Positions 16,433 to 25,868 of a stretch of DNA of 64,000 nt are shown one piece after another. The notes under the pieces are model-generated. The model was not told the origin of the DNA and did not search any database. It saw nothing but the letters and a program-made list of their open reading frames with translations. How positions within the stretch are numbered: the stretch's first letter is position 1; each line of letters starts with the position of its first letter. The DNA comes from CAVPHV01 sp963704825 (GTDB lineage Bacteria; Actinomycetota; Acidimicrobiia; Spongiisociales; UBA5794): assembly GCA_963704825.1 (NCBI GenBank), contig CAVPHV010000014.1, positions 569,482 through 633,481 on the forward strand. Direction: 5' to 3'. The position numbers and the translations under genes were made by a program.

Positions 16433-17627
16433 TACTGTCCGCCGCACCCTGCGCATCGCCTTGCCGCTGCTGGCGGTCGCCATCATCGTGGTCGGGCTGT
16501 GGCCGCGTGGTGACGCGGTGGTCACCGACGCCGATCGTGTCGACCATGTTGCTTCGCGCATCCGCTGCCCGTTCTGCAACGGCGAGTCGATTGGGGGTGC
16601 CACGTCGCAGGTGGCCCGCGACCTCGAAGTGCTCATCGAGGAGCAAGTCGCCGCCGGCCGGACCGACCAGGAGATCTACGACTTCTTCTCGGCCAGCTAC
16701 GGGGAGAGCATCCTGCTGTCACCGCCGCTGTCCGGATGGGGGTGGGCGCTCTGGGCCTTGCCGCTGGCGGCCTTGGGGGTCGGCACCTACGCCATTCTCC
16801 GCCGCCGGCGAGCCGGGGCGGGCATCGCGGTCGCCACCGACGCCGAGCCGGGACTGGTAGAGGCGCAGCTTGCCGAGCAACTCGCCCAGGTGGAGCGGGA
16901 CCGGAGCGAGGTGGGCGACCAGGTCGCCGCCGGCGAAATCGACGAGGCCGAAGGGGCACGGCTCGTTGCCGCGTACGAAGCCGAGACGAAGCAACTCACC
17001 GATGAGCAGCAGCACCTTGCAGACATCGAGACGGCGGACGCGGGGGTGGTGCCGCCGCGGCCGACCAACCGTCGGCGCGTCGCCGCCGGTATCGGGGTGC
17101 TGGTCGCCGGTGCGGTGGCCGTCAGCGTTGCCCTGATCGTCACCACCTCGGATCAGACCGGCGGCGAGGGAGTCGTCGAGGACGCACTGGCCGCTGGACC
17201 CGTCGATCTCTCCAACGTGACACCGGCACAGCTCGAAGAGGTGGTGGCGCGCAACCCCGATATCGTCGGGATGCGCCTCGCCCTCGCTCAGCTCTACTAC
17301 GAGACCGGCGAGACTTCGCGGGCCGTCGACCACTTCATGGAGGTGTTGGAGCGAGAGCCCAATCCCGAGGCGATGGCGTGGGTGGGCTGGATCCTCTACG
17401 AGAACGGCGAAGCTGAGACGGCGCAAGACTATCTCGAGAATGCGCTCGAACGCCGCCCCAGCTACCCGCAGGCGCAGTGGTGGCTGGCCAACGTCCGGTT
17501 CGTCGGGCTCGGTGATCCCGCCGCCGCCATCGGTCCGCTCGAGGTGCTGCTGTCGTTCGACGACGTGCCGCCTGAGGTCCGCGAGGCCGCCGAGGTCATG
17601 CTCGAACAAGCCCGGGACGCGGCATGA
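16425..17627 (+). CDS. ccmH: CcmH fused to a CcmI-like TPR region
   Basis: A 400-residue protein. Residues 1-130 are CcmH: an N-terminal hydrophobic segment, then the redox motif RCPFCNG (Cys48, Cys51) and a second helix around 105-121. Next come an Ala/Glu-rich coiled segment (about 140-205), a third helix (about 222-242), and a C-terminal part with tetratricopeptide repeats (LALAQLYYETGETSRAVDHF and following). That second half corresponds to CcmI, which presents apocytochrome to CcmFH. E. coli has a similar CcmH/CcmI fusion, so the architecture is known though variable. Confidence 0.88.
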   Translation: MFDTVRRTLRIALPLLAVAIIVVGLWPRGDAVVTDADRVDHVASRIRCPFCNGESIGGATSQVARDLEVLIEEQVAAGRTDQEIYDFFSASYGESILLSPPLSGWGWALWALPLAALGVGTYAILRRRRAGAGIAVATDAEPGLVEAQLAEQLAQVERDRSEVGDQVAAGEIDEAEGARLVAAYEAETKQLTDEQQHLADIETADAGVVPPRPTNRRRVAAGIGVLVAGAVAVSVALIVTTSDQTGGEGVVEDALAAGPVDLSNVTPAQLEEVVARNPDIVGMRLALAQLYYETGETSRAVDHFMEVLEREPNPEAMAWVGWILYENGEAETAQDYLENALERRPSYPQAQWWLANVRFVGLGDPAAAIGPLEVLLSFDDVPPEVREAAEVMLEQARDAA

Positions 17628-18241
17628 CAGAGCCGGCGTCGAAGCGGCGGTCCGGGTCGGGGCTGTTCTGGGCGCTCGTGGCGGGCGCCGTGGTGGTCGT
17701 CGTGGTCGGTGTGGCGTTTGCCAGCCGGTTCGGAGTCGATCCCGACCTGACGGCGTCTCCGCTGATCGGCACCCGGACTCCCGACGTCACCATCCCCTAT
17801 CTCGAATCTGACGAGAGCCTTCAGCTGCGCGACCTCGACGGTGACATCGTTGTCGTCAACTTCTGGGCATCGTGGTGCACCGGCTGCCGTCAGGAGCATG
17901 AGGCTCTCGTGGTCGCCGCTGAGGCCTACGAGGAACTCGGCGTGACCTTCGTCGGGGTCAATTACCAGGACCAACCCGGGCGCGCCGTGGCCTTTCTCGA
18001 TGATCTCGGCCGCTCACCGGCAACCCTCTACGTCGAAGACGTCGGCTCGCGCACCGCGGTCCACTTCGGGGTGCTCGGCCTTCCGGAGACCTTCTTCATC
18101 GATCGTGATGGCATCATCGCCGGCAAGGTCAGTGGGCCGCTGACGGCACCGCTGCTCATCAATACCCTCGATCGGATGCTGGTCGGCGAGGACATCAGCG
18201 GCGAGGTCAAGACCGGCGACGTCGAGAACCTCGGCGACTGA
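17624..18241 (+). CDS. ccmG: TlpA/CcmG-like membrane-anchored thioredoxin
   Basis: A 205-residue protein with one N-terminal anchor (about 12-33) and an external thioredoxin domain. The active site is NFWASWCTGC (Cys85, Cys88), with VNYQDQPGRAVAFLDDL, typical of TlpA/ResA/CcmG, and a cis-proline in LPETFFID. It should keep apocytochrome cysteines reduced for haem ligation. The start overlaps ccmH and closes the ccm operon. Confidence 0.88.
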   Translation: MTEPASKRRSGSGLFWALVAGAVVVVVVGVAFASRFGVDPDLTASPLIGTRTPDVTIPYLESDESLQLRDLDGDIVVVNFWASWCTGCRQEHEALVVAAEAYEELGVTFVGVNYQDQPGRAVAFLDDLGRSPATLYVEDVGSRTAVHFGVLGLPETFFIDRDGIIAGKVSGPLTAPLLINTLDRMLVGEDISGEVKTGDVENLGD

Positions 18242-18245
18242 CCCG

Positions 18246-18476
18246 TCATTCATCGGCCTGGTGCTGGGGCAGCGGCGGGCGCACCACCAGGTTGTCGAGC
18301 AGGGTGCGCGAGTTGGCCGTGATCTCGGCCACGGCGCGGTCGAACACCTCGGTGTTGGCCTGGGACGGCTTGCGGTAGCCGCTGATCTTGCGGACGTATT
18401 GGAGGGCCGCCGCCTCGATGTCCTCGGTCGGGGCGGGCGTGTCGTAGCTGCGGAGGGTCTTGATGGATCGGCACAT
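18246..18476 (-). CDS. DUF2277 family small protein
   Basis: A 76-residue protein beginning MCRSIKTL, with the pattern EDIEAAALQYVRKISGYRKPSQANTEVFDRAV. This is the compact helical DUF2277 family, found in many bacteria and without known function. The gene ends five bases from the convergent ccmG stop and lies just downstream of the ABC-heparinase gene on the same strand. Confidence 0.75.
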   Translation of the reverse strand: MCRSIKTLRSYDTPAPTEDIEAAALQYVRKISGYRKPSQANTEVFDRAVAEITANSRTLLDNLVVRPPLPQHQADE

Positions 18477-18517
18477 GCGCCGATGTTACGCGCCCCCTCG
18501 ACCACGTGGTCGGTCCG

Positions 18518-21124
18518 CTACCGCAGCGTGACCGGTTGCTCGTTCCTGAGGTCGATTGTCGCGTCGACGATTTCGTCGCCGACCTCGAACACGAGGTGCG
18601 CCTGATTGACGCCGCGGCCCGCCTCGACCAACAGGGGCCGGACCGGACCGATCAACGAGAGCACGGTGGGGAGCAGCGTGCCCGGTGCCGGAGCCGCTTC
18701 GAACCCCACCCCCCAAGCCGGTTCGATGACTCCGTCCCGCGGGGAGTGCCAGCCCTGGGGAGTGGGATCGAGCTGGCCGCGTAGGGGACCAATCGGCTTG
18801 GCTTCGTTCAGTGAGTGGACCTGGAGATCGACACCGTCGCCGGTGACCGAGAAACCGCCGCTGTCCGCCACGGCCTCTAGGTCGGGGGCGAAGTGAAGCC
18901 AGTTGCGATAGGTGTGTTCGGTCTCGCTGCGGTCGAGCAGGAAGTCGACGAGCAGCAGCCATCGTCCCGGATCGAGGAGTACGAGTCTGCGATACACCAC
19001 GTCGCCGAACGTAGCTTTGGCGGCGCCGTAGCGGTGATTACCCAACTCGCCGGCATGGGTGGCTCCCGATCCGAACGGCTCGCCCGGGAAGTGGCGAGCA
19101 CCGTCGATTTCCACTCCGTTGTGGGCTCCCGCCGACGTGACGAACCGCCGAAACGGTTCGCCGGCATCCTGCGCTCCATCCAAGGGGCGCTTGTAGCACC
19201 CTGCGTCGACCAACAGCGGTCTCCCGAGGTCGTACCAAATGACGGAGAGGTCGTCGGCATGCTTGCGCCGGGTGGAATGGCGTCCGGCCATCATGGCCAG
19301 GTAGGCGGCGTCCGGCTGAGCAGGCTGGTCGGGCCATTGCGAGCGCAGCACGACGTAGCCGCCGCGATTGAACGCCATGACCCGTTCAACGGGCACCCGT
19401 CCGCCCTTGCCCGCCGAAGCGGCGCCCCGCATCGGCCCGGTCCGCCACCGCCGCTTGATGCCTCCGAGCGATGGCTTGTCGGATCCGGTGAGCCAGGCGG
19501 AGACGACCACTGATTCGGTGTCGCCGAAGGCGGCGATCGACCCATCGGGAACGACAAACCAGGCGAGCGCCTTCTCCGCTTTGTTGCGGATCCTGGTCGG
19601 CTTGGTTCCCTCGACGACGCCGGTGTCGATGAGCCGGGTCAGCGTCTCAACCACGGTCGCGTGGTAGCTCGGGGTGTGTTCGACATGGACGCCGTCTTTG
19701 GCGAACGATGCATCGAGAAACGCGTCGACGCGGGTCTCCCCGAAGAGTCGCAGCTGGTCGGCATCGGGAATCTCGGGGACCCGGGTGACCAAGTCGATCA
19801 AGCCGATGGCGTCGTAGAGGTCGGCAATCTCGGTGAGGGAAACCCGAGATTCGTCCGCTAGAGCTGCGGCATGTACCTGAGCTGCCGCCGTGAGGCTGTT
19901 GAGCGCGGCATCACTCGCCAGCGGGTCGGCGGCGAGGTGGTCGATCAGTGCACCGAGCCGATGCGCTCGAAGCCCGACTACTCCCGGAGCCCACGCCGGA
20001 TCGTGGTCCGGAAGTGGGTGGTAGGCGACCCAATCAACCGCGATCGCGTCCGCAGCCTGAAGCCAGCCACGGTCGGGCGCGGCGGCGTACGCCGCCAGCA
20101 GGACTCCGACGGGCTCCCAGGCGTTGAGGGCCGCGGCGGCATCCGGCGAACCTCCACCCCATGAGATCGGTGGTTCCAGCGATACAACGTCGCCGGGTCC
20201 CCGTTTCCAGCCGACGTCGATGAGTTTGCGGGCTCGCTTGGGGGCGCGGTGCGGGGCGATCGGCGGCGCGAAGTCCACAAAGGCACGTGGCGGGCTGTCG
20301 GTTCGGGCCGTTCGCATCGCCTCGGTATCGAGCGGTTGGGGGACGCGGACGTCGGCGGGGCGAGCTGCCAGGTCGCTCTCGGCACGGCTCTCCCGCAGCA
20401 GTTGTGCGTCGCCGAGGGTGTACTTCTCACGGTAGGCCGTGATCACCGCGACTGGGTCGCCGATCTGCTGGACCTCGCCGCGATCGAGCCACATCACCCG
20501 ATCGCAGAACTCTTGGACGGTACCCAGGGAGTGCGAGACCATCAGAATCGTGCCCGAGCGTTCGAGCAGCTCGTGCATCGTCCGCAGGCTCTTCTGCTTG
20601 AAGGCGGCGTCGCCCACGGCAAGCACCTCATCGACCAGCAGGATGTCGGCGTCGAGGTAGGTCGCAATCGCAAACGCCAGGCGCGACTGCATCCCGCGCG
20701 AGTACGTGTTGAGTGGCCGGTGGAGGGCGGGGCCGAGTTCGGAGTAGGCCCAGATGTCGTCGTGAAGCTCGTCGACCCGCTTCTTCGGCATGCCGGCAGC
20801 GAGGCAACCCAGGTAGATGTTGCGGGACCCGTCGAGATCTGGGTTGAAGCCGACCCCGAGTTGCAGCAGCGTCGAGGTGGCGCCGCGTACCGTCAGGGTT
20901 CCTGCGTCGGGAATGAGGGTTTCACCGATCACCCTCATCAGGGTGCTCTTGCCTGCGCCGTTGGAGCCGACGATGCCGAAGGCTTCGCCGGCCCTCACGT
21001 CGAACGACACGTCGGTCAATGCCTTGACCGCACCGGCATCCGGGTCCTTCTTGCGGCGCGCCCTCGGCCCGCGGTCCTTGAAGACCACCGTGATGTTGCG
21101 AGCGCTGATGGCGGATTCGGTCAT
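18518..21124 (-). CDS. ABC ATPase (polysaccharide export type) fused to heparinase II/III-like region
   Basis: One uninterrupted 868-residue frame. Residues 1-235 are an ABC ATPase of the TagH/Wzt/KpsT class: Walker A GSNGAGKST (53-61), signature YSRGMQSRLA, Walker B ILLVDE, H-loop VSHS. Residues about 240-300 are a Pro/Arg/Ala-rich linker. Residues about 320-560 look like the alpha-toroid of heparinase II/III proteins (FAKDGVHVEHTPSYHATVVE). From about 600 comes the beta-sandwich part, with FNRGGYVVLRS, RRKHADDLSVIWYDLGRPLL, DAGCY and AGAHNGVEIDG. No signal peptide or membrane segment is present and no ABC permease is adjacent. In Wzt a C-terminal domain recognises the exported glycan; a similar recognition role, or real lyase activity in the cytosol, is inference. 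Confidence 0.8.
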   Translation of the reverse strand: MTESAISARNITVVFKDRGPRARRKKDPDAGAVKALTDVSFDVRAGEAFGIVGSNGAGKSTLMRVIGETLIPDAGTLTVRGATSTLLQLGVGFNPDLDGSRNIYLGCLAAGMPKKRVDELHDDIWAYSELGPALHRPLNTYSRGMQSRLAFAIATYLDADILLVDEVLAVGDAAFKQKSLRTMHELLERSGTILMVSHSLGTVQEFCDRVMWLDRGEVQQIGDPVAVITAYREKYTLGDAQLLRESRAESDLAARPADVRVPQPLDTEAMRTARTDSPPRAFVDFAPPIAPHRAPKRARKLIDVGWKRGPGDVVSLEPPISWGGGSPDAAAALNAWEPVGVLLAAYAAAPDRGWLQAADAIAVDWVAYHPLPDHDPAWAPGVVGLRAHRLGALIDHLAADPLASDAALNSLTAAAQVHAAALADESRVSLTEIADLYDAIGLIDLVTRVPEIPDADQLRLFGETRVDAFLDASFAKDGVHVEHTPSYHATVVETLTRLIDTGVVEGTKPTRIRNKAEKALAWFVVPDGSIAAFGDTESVVVSAWLTGSDKPSLGGIKRRWRTGPMRGAASAGKGGRVPVERVMAFNRGGYVVLRSQWPDQPAQPDAAYLAMMAGRHSTRRKHADDLSVIWYDLGRPLLVDAGCYKRPLDGAQDAGEPFRRFVTSAGAHNGVEIDGARHFPGEPFGSGATHAGELGNHRYGAAKATFGDVVYRRLVLLDPGRWLLLVDFLLDRSETEHTYRNWLHFAPDLEAVADSGGFSVTGDGVDLQVHSLNEAKPIGPLRGQLDPTPQGWHSPRDGVIEPAWGVGFEAAPAPGTLLPTVLSLIGPVRPLLVEAGRGVNQAHLVFEVGDEIVDATIDLRNEQPVTLR

Positions 21125-21205
21125 GTTTGAGTGGGTTCGCTGGGGTTGTGGGGGCCGCGGCGGCGCACGGCCGCGGGCCGAAGTCTACGACTACGCTCCG
21201 ATTCC

Positions 21206-21967
21206 ATGGAGCTCTTCGATCTCAACGACCACGTTTCCATCGTCACCGGGGGCAACCGCGGCATCGGACTCGGGATGGCTCGCGGCCTTGCCGGGGCCGG
21301 GGCCGGCGTCGCCATCTGGTCACGCCACGCCGAGCGCAACGCAGCCGCGGCCGGCGAGTTGCGGGCCATGGGTGCCGACTCCGTCGGTGTCGAATGTGAC
21401 GTTTCCGACCCGGTGAGTGTCGACGCCGCGATGGCGGCGACCGTCGACCACTACGGCAAGGTCGATTCCCTGTTCGCCAACGCCGGGACGACCGGGGCCG
21501 TGAAGTTCGAGGAGATGACGCTCGCAGAGTGGCGGCGGGTCGTCGACATCAACCTCACCGGGGTGTTCCTCACCTCCCAGGCGGCGACGCAGCAAATGAT
21601 CCGCCAGGGTTCGGGTGGCTCGATGGTGTTCACCGCCAGCCTGGCGGCCACCTTCGGCATTCCACAATCACCCCACTACACGGCCAGCAAGGGCGGCGTC
21701 CTCCAGTTGGCGCGCGCCGAAGCGGTCCGCCTGGCCCGCTACGGCATCAGGGTCAACGTCATCTCGCCGGGTTGGGTGGCCACGGAGATGACTGAGGACG
21801 TCCAGGCATACCAGAAGGCCAACGAGCTGGCGATGGCACGGACCCCGATGCGTCGGTGGGGAACCCCGGAGGACTTTGCCGGACCTGCGGTGTTCCTGGC
21901 ATCTGAAGCGTCGCGCTTCGTCACGGGTGCCGAACTCCAGGTCGACGGCGGCTTTCGCGCCAGCTGA
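21206..21967 (+). CDS. Short-chain dehydrogenase/reductase (SDR)
   Basis: A 253-residue classical SDR. The cofactor motif is TGGNRGIGLG, followed by NAGTTG. The catalytic serine is in FTASLAATFG, and the Tyr/Lys pair is YTASKGG. RVNVISPGWVATEM and the C-terminal ELQVDGG are typical. It is probably an NAD(P)-dependent alcohol or 3-oxoacyl reductase; substrate unknown. I chose the ATG at 21206 where family similarity begins. No Shine-Dalgarno is evident before it, so the message may be leaderless. Confidence 0.85.
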   Translation: MELFDLNDHVSIVTGGNRGIGLGMARGLAGAGAGVAIWSRHAERNAAAAGELRAMGADSVGVECDVSDPVSVDAAMAATVDHYGKVDSLFANAGTTGAVKFEEMTLAEWRRVVDINLTGVFLTSQAATQQMIRQGSGGSMVFTASLAATFGIPQSPHYTASKGGVLQLARAEAVRLARYGIRVNVISPGWVATEMTEDVQAYQKANELAMARTPMRRWGTPEDFAGPAVFLASEASRFVTGAELQVDGGFRAS

Positions 21968-21988
21968 CGGAACGACGATTTTCGTCTG

Positions 21989-23182
21989 CTACTCGGCGAA
22001 TCCCCACATGAAGAACGCGCTCATCAGCAGCAGGTTGAGGATGAGTGCGCCGTAGGTGATGATCAAATGGGCGGGACGGCTGCGCACCCAGGCCGCCAGG
22101 GCCATCCAGCTCGGGAAGATCACGATGGCTTGGCGGGCGAATGAGAGCAGAGGCCGGCCTGCCTGATCGTGGCGCGACAGGACGACGAGCAGCATCGCCA
22201 GCGAGTACAGCCCGAACTCCACCGGGAGTTTGCGGAAGGCGACCACGGTCAAGGTCACTACCACAACGAGGGCGACCAGCGCCATCATCCGGGCGGCCGG
22301 CAAGCCGTCGGTGACCAGTTGCCGAACCGACAGCCAGGCGTCGTAGCCGGGAAGGGCGCCGACCGAGCGCCACCGGTCGCGGTAGACCTCGTACACGGTG
22401 GGGAGCCCGGAAGAGATGAGGTAGGCCTGGTAGGCGACGAGGGCAAGCGGCCCCGCGGCGACCGCCCACCAAGCCCCAATCGACCGCCATGGTCGATGAT
22501 CGAAACGCCTCCATGCGACGGCAAGCAGCGGGAGGGCGAGGGCCGCGGCGTGGCTGCGGGTCATAGTGGCGAGGAAGGCGCTCAGGCCGGCGAGCGCCCA
22601 GTGATTCCGGCGCGCAAGGTACAGGGCCAGCACGGTCAGCAACAGCATCAACGGCTCGGCGTAGCCGGCGATCAGGATGTACCCGAACGGGATGACCACC
22701 TGGTAGATGACGGTGTGCTGCGCCCCGATGATCCCAAGGATGTCCTCGGTCATTCGGTACAGCACGGCGAGGGCGAGGGCGGTGGCGATGGTGGCGATCA
22801 GTAGTGAGGCGACCAGGGGATCGAGCCCGACCGCGGTGCCGGCCCGGATCAACATGGGGTAGAGCGGCGGGAACACGATGTTGTGCCGGTTGACTTCGTA
22901 GCCGTCTTGCGCAATCTCGATGTAGTGCATCGTGTCGTGGCGTTGCCAGACGCCGAGGGTCCATCCCGACAGCGGGCCGACCATCGGTTCGGATCCGAGG
23001 TAGAGCTGATCTTCGCGCTCGGGGCCGAGCGGAACTTCTTCGGCCTGCCACAACAGGAACCCAAATCCCAGAGCAAGGAGCCGTGCCACCAGCGTGAGGC
23101 CCACACCCCACAGGAGTGCTCGCCTCCAGGGGTGGTCCGAGGTCGTTTTCTTGGTGGCTGTGGGCATTGCTGCCGTCTCCAT
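21989..23182 (-). CDS. PIG-V-like membrane mannosyltransferase
   Basis: A 397-residue GT-C membrane protein with about ten helices. The motifs RHDTMHYIEIAQDGYE after the first helix, NIVFPPLYPMLI, and IAGYAEPLML resemble the PIG-V family (GT76), which in eukaryotes adds the second mannose of GPI anchors; bacterial members act on envelope glycolipids or glycans. The ATG at 23182 has no good ribosome site. An in-frame ATG at 23167 (MPTATKK) has GGAG nine bases upstream and may be the true start. Confidence 0.72.
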   Translation of the reverse strand: METAAMPTATKKTTSDHPWRRALLWGVGLTLVARLLALGFGFLLWQAEEVPLGPEREDQLYLGSEPMVGPLSGWTLGVWQRHDTMHYIEIAQDGYEVNRHNIVFPPLYPMLIRAGTAVGLDPLVASLLIATIATALALAVLYRMTEDILGIIGAQHTVIYQVVIPFGYILIAGYAEPLMLLLTVLALYLARRNHWALAGLSAFLATMTRSHAAALALPLLAVAWRRFDHRPWRSIGAWWAVAAGPLALVAYQAYLISSGLPTVYEVYRDRWRSVGALPGYDAWLSVRQLVTDGLPAARMMALVALVVVVTLTVVAFRKLPVEFGLYSLAMLLVVLSRHDQAGRPLLSFARQAIVIFPSWMALAAWVRSRPAHLIITYGALILNLLLMSAFFMWGFAE

Positions 23183-23351
23183 TGCGGCGGGTGCTCGATC
23201 GGGCCGGAGGCGAGGCTAGTGGTACCTATCGGCCGGTTGATTCGCGGCGCTTAGCCTTCGCCGTGCGACCCGGCGGTCCGATGTACGGGCAGAGGTCGAT
23301 CGTCCGGCGCCAGTTAGCATTTGCCATTGCCCGATTCATAGGAGCTGCGAC

Positions 23352-25868
23352 GTGACCACTGAAGCCGACTATCGCCTACCCCGCAATGTGATCCCGCGGC
23401 ACTATCGGCTCAGGCTGGAACCCGACCTCACCGAGTTCACGTTCTCAGGGCGCGAGGTCATTGAGGTAGCGGTGGTCGAATCCACCGCCCGCGTGGTTCT
23501 CAATGCCGTGAAACTCGCGGTCGACGCCGCCGCGATCAAGGGCGTCGGGGGTAGCGAGCTCGCCGCCACGGACATCGCGCTCGATGAGGATGCCGAAAGG
23601 CTGACCCTGACCTTCCCCGAAACGCTCGCTCCCGGCGACTACGAGCTCACCGTCTCGTTCCGCGGCACGCTGAACGATCAACTGCGCGGCTTTTACCGGT
23701 CAACCTTCAAGGACGATGCGGGCAACGACGCGGTAATCGCCACCACCCAGTTCGAGGCGACCGATGCCCGGCGCGCCTTCCCCTGCTGGGACGAACCGGA
23801 CCTGAAGGCAACCTTCGGGGTCACCCTGATCGTGCCCGCCGGGTATGCCGCCATCTCCAACGGCCCCGAGGTCACCCGAAGCGACGCCGGGCCCGGCAAG
23901 GTCGCCGTTACATTCGCCGACACCATGGTGATGTCGACCTACCTCGTTGCTTTCATCGTGGGTGAACTCGAAGCCACGGAGGCGGTCGACGCCGCAGGCG
24001 TGCCGCTGCGGGTCCTCACCCCGCCGGGAAAGACTCACCTCGCCGACTTCGCCCTCGAAGCGGGTACCCATGCCCTCGGCTACTTCGCCAACTATTACGG
24101 CATTCCCTACCCGGGCGACAAGGTCGACATGATCGCCATCCCCGATTTCGCTTGGGGAGCGATGGAGAACCTGGGGGCGATCACCTACCGCGAGTCGGCG
24201 CTGCTGGTCGATCCCGCCACTGCCACCCGCACCGAACTCGAGCGGGTCGCTGGGGTCATCGCCCACGAACTCGCCCACATGTGGTTCGGTGATCTTGTCA
24301 CGATGAAGTGGTGGAACGGCATCTGGCTGAATGAGGCGTTCGCCACCTTCATGGAGATGAAGTGCACGGAGGCCTTCCGGCCCGATTGGAAGATCTTCCT
24401 GGGCGCCGCTGCCGACCGTGCCGCCGCCATGGAGATCGACGCGCTCGCCACCACTCGCCCCGTCGAGTTTCCGGTGGCGTCTCCCGAAGAAGCCAACGCG
24501 ATGTTCGACACTCTGACCTACGAGAAAGGCTCGTCGGTGCTGCGGATGCTCGAGCAGTACATCGGTGAGGAGACGTTCCGCCGCGGCATCGGGTCGTACC
24601 TCGCCGATCATGCTTACGGCAACACCGTCACCGACGACCTGTGGGATGCGCTGGAACAAGCGTCGGGAGAGCCGGTGCGCGAGATCATGCACGGCTGGAT
24701 CTACCAGGGTGGGTTCCCCCAGGTCAGGGTCGAGCCGGCCGGGGACCAGTGGGCTCTCCGCCAGGAGCAGTTCCGCTACCTGGGCGAAGGTGGCGGAGCC
24801 TGGAAGGTCCCGGTGCTCTACGACGGGGCCGCCGGACGGAGCAGGGTCATCGTCGATGGACCGGTGATGATCGATCCGGGTCACGACGCCCTCGTCAATG
24901 CCGGCGGCTCTGGTTTCTACCGGGTTCGCTACGCCCCCGAGCTACTCGAAGCCGTGGCCGGTCGACTAGGTGAGCTCGAGCCCGAGGAGCGCTACTCGGT
25001 CGTCGGTGATACCTGGGCCAACGTGCTCTCCGGCGAGGTGCCGGCGCAGGAATTCATCGAATTGGTTGGTGGTCTGTCCGAAGAGACCGAGCCTGCCGTC
25101 TGGCGAGTCGCCCTCACCGGTCTGGCGGAACTCGATCGGGTGGCGTCATCAGATGTGCAGCCTGCATTGCAGGCGTTCGTGCGCAGATTGGTTGCGCCGC
25201 AGGCCGACCGGCTCGGCTGGTCCCCGGAACCGGGGGAGGACGACCTGACGAGGGAACTGCGCGGTCTGATGCTGCGAGCCCGAGGCGGCCTCGGCGACGA
25301 TCAGGACACTGTGGCCGAAGCAAGGGGTGTGCTCGAGCAGGCGTTCGAAGCCCCCGACACCGTTGATGGTGAGCTGGCGAGCGCGGCGCTCGCCATCGTC
25401 GCCGGGAACGGTGACAGCGACGACTTTGCCCGCTTCCTCGAACTCCGCGCCGACGCCGCCACGCCACAGGACCAGGTCCGTTTCCTGCGGGCGGCGGCTG
25501 CCGTTCCCGACCAGGACACGGCAGCCCAGCTCCTGGCGATGGTGGTGACCGGCGACATTCGGAGCCAGGATGCCTTTTGGCTCACCGCGCTGCTGCTGGG
25601 GCACAAGGACACCGGTGACGCCTCCTGGAAGCAGGTCAAGGAGCAGTGGGACGAGGTCCTGGCCGTGATGCCGAAGCAGAACCTGCGGCGCATGTTCGAC
25701 CTCATCCAGTACCGCTCCGAGCCCGAGGTGGCCGCCGATATCAAGGCGTGGCTCGAGGCGCATCCGGTCGCCGGCTTCGAGCGCCATATGGCCCAACAGA
25801 TGGAACGCCTCGACGTGCGGGTCGGGCTCCGGGAGAGGGAGTCCGACCGCATCGAGCAGGCCTTCTAA
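23352..25868 (+). CDS. pepN: M1 family aminopeptidase (aminopeptidase N-like)
   Basis: An 838-residue cytoplasmic zinc aminopeptidase. The GAMEN substrate-binding motif is in WGAMENLGAITYRE (about residue 267). The zinc site is HELAHMWFGDLVTMKWWNGI followed by LNEAFATF, the distal glutamate being in NEAF. An N-terminal saddle domain (RHYRLRLEPDLTEFTFSG) and a C-terminal helical ERAP1-like domain complete the architecture. The start is GTG at 23352, with AGGAG seven bases upstream. It removes N-terminal residues during peptide turnover. It stands alone. Confidence 0.92.
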   Translation: MTTEADYRLPRNVIPRHYRLRLEPDLTEFTFSGREVIEVAVVESTARVVLNAVKLAVDAAAIKGVGGSELAATDIALDEDAERLTLTFPETLAPGDYELTVSFRGTLNDQLRGFYRSTFKDDAGNDAVIATTQFEATDARRAFPCWDEPDLKATFGVTLIVPAGYAAISNGPEVTRSDAGPGKVAVTFADTMVMSTYLVAFIVGELEATEAVDAAGVPLRVLTPPGKTHLADFALEAGTHALGYFANYYGIPYPGDKVDMIAIPDFAWGAMENLGAITYRESALLVDPATATRTELERVAGVIAHELAHMWFGDLVTMKWWNGIWLNEAFATFMEMKCTEAFRPDWKIFLGAAADRAAAMEIDALATTRPVEFPVASPEEANAMFDTLTYEKGSSVLRMLEQYIGEETFRRGIGSYLADHAYGNTVTDDLWDALEQASGEPVREIMHGWIYQGGFPQVRVEPAGDQWALRQEQFRYLGEGGGAWKVPVLYDGAAGRSRVIVDGPVMIDPGHDALVNAGGSGFYRVRYAPELLEAVAGRLGELEPEERYSVVGDTWANVLSGEVPAQEFIELVGGLSEETEPAVWRVALTGLAELDRVASSDVQPALQAFVRRLVAPQADRLGWSPEPGEDDLTRELRGLMLRARGGLGDDQDTVAEARGVLEQAFEAPDTVDGELASAALAIVAGNGDSDDFARFLELRADAATPQDQVRFLRAAAAVPDQDTAAQLLAMVVTGDIRSQDAFWLTALLLGHKDTGDASWKQVKEQWDEVLAVMPKQNLRRMFDLIQYRSEPEVAADIKAWLEAHPVAGFERHMAQQMERLDVRVGLRERESDRIEQAF

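Noticed and set aside
14132..16636. A very long open frame (over 800 codons) on the minus strand opposite ccmE, ccmF and ccmH
   Set aside because: It is the mirror of GC-rich codon bias; the product is His/Arg/Gly-rich without domains, while the plus strand encodes clear CcmE, CcmF and CcmH.
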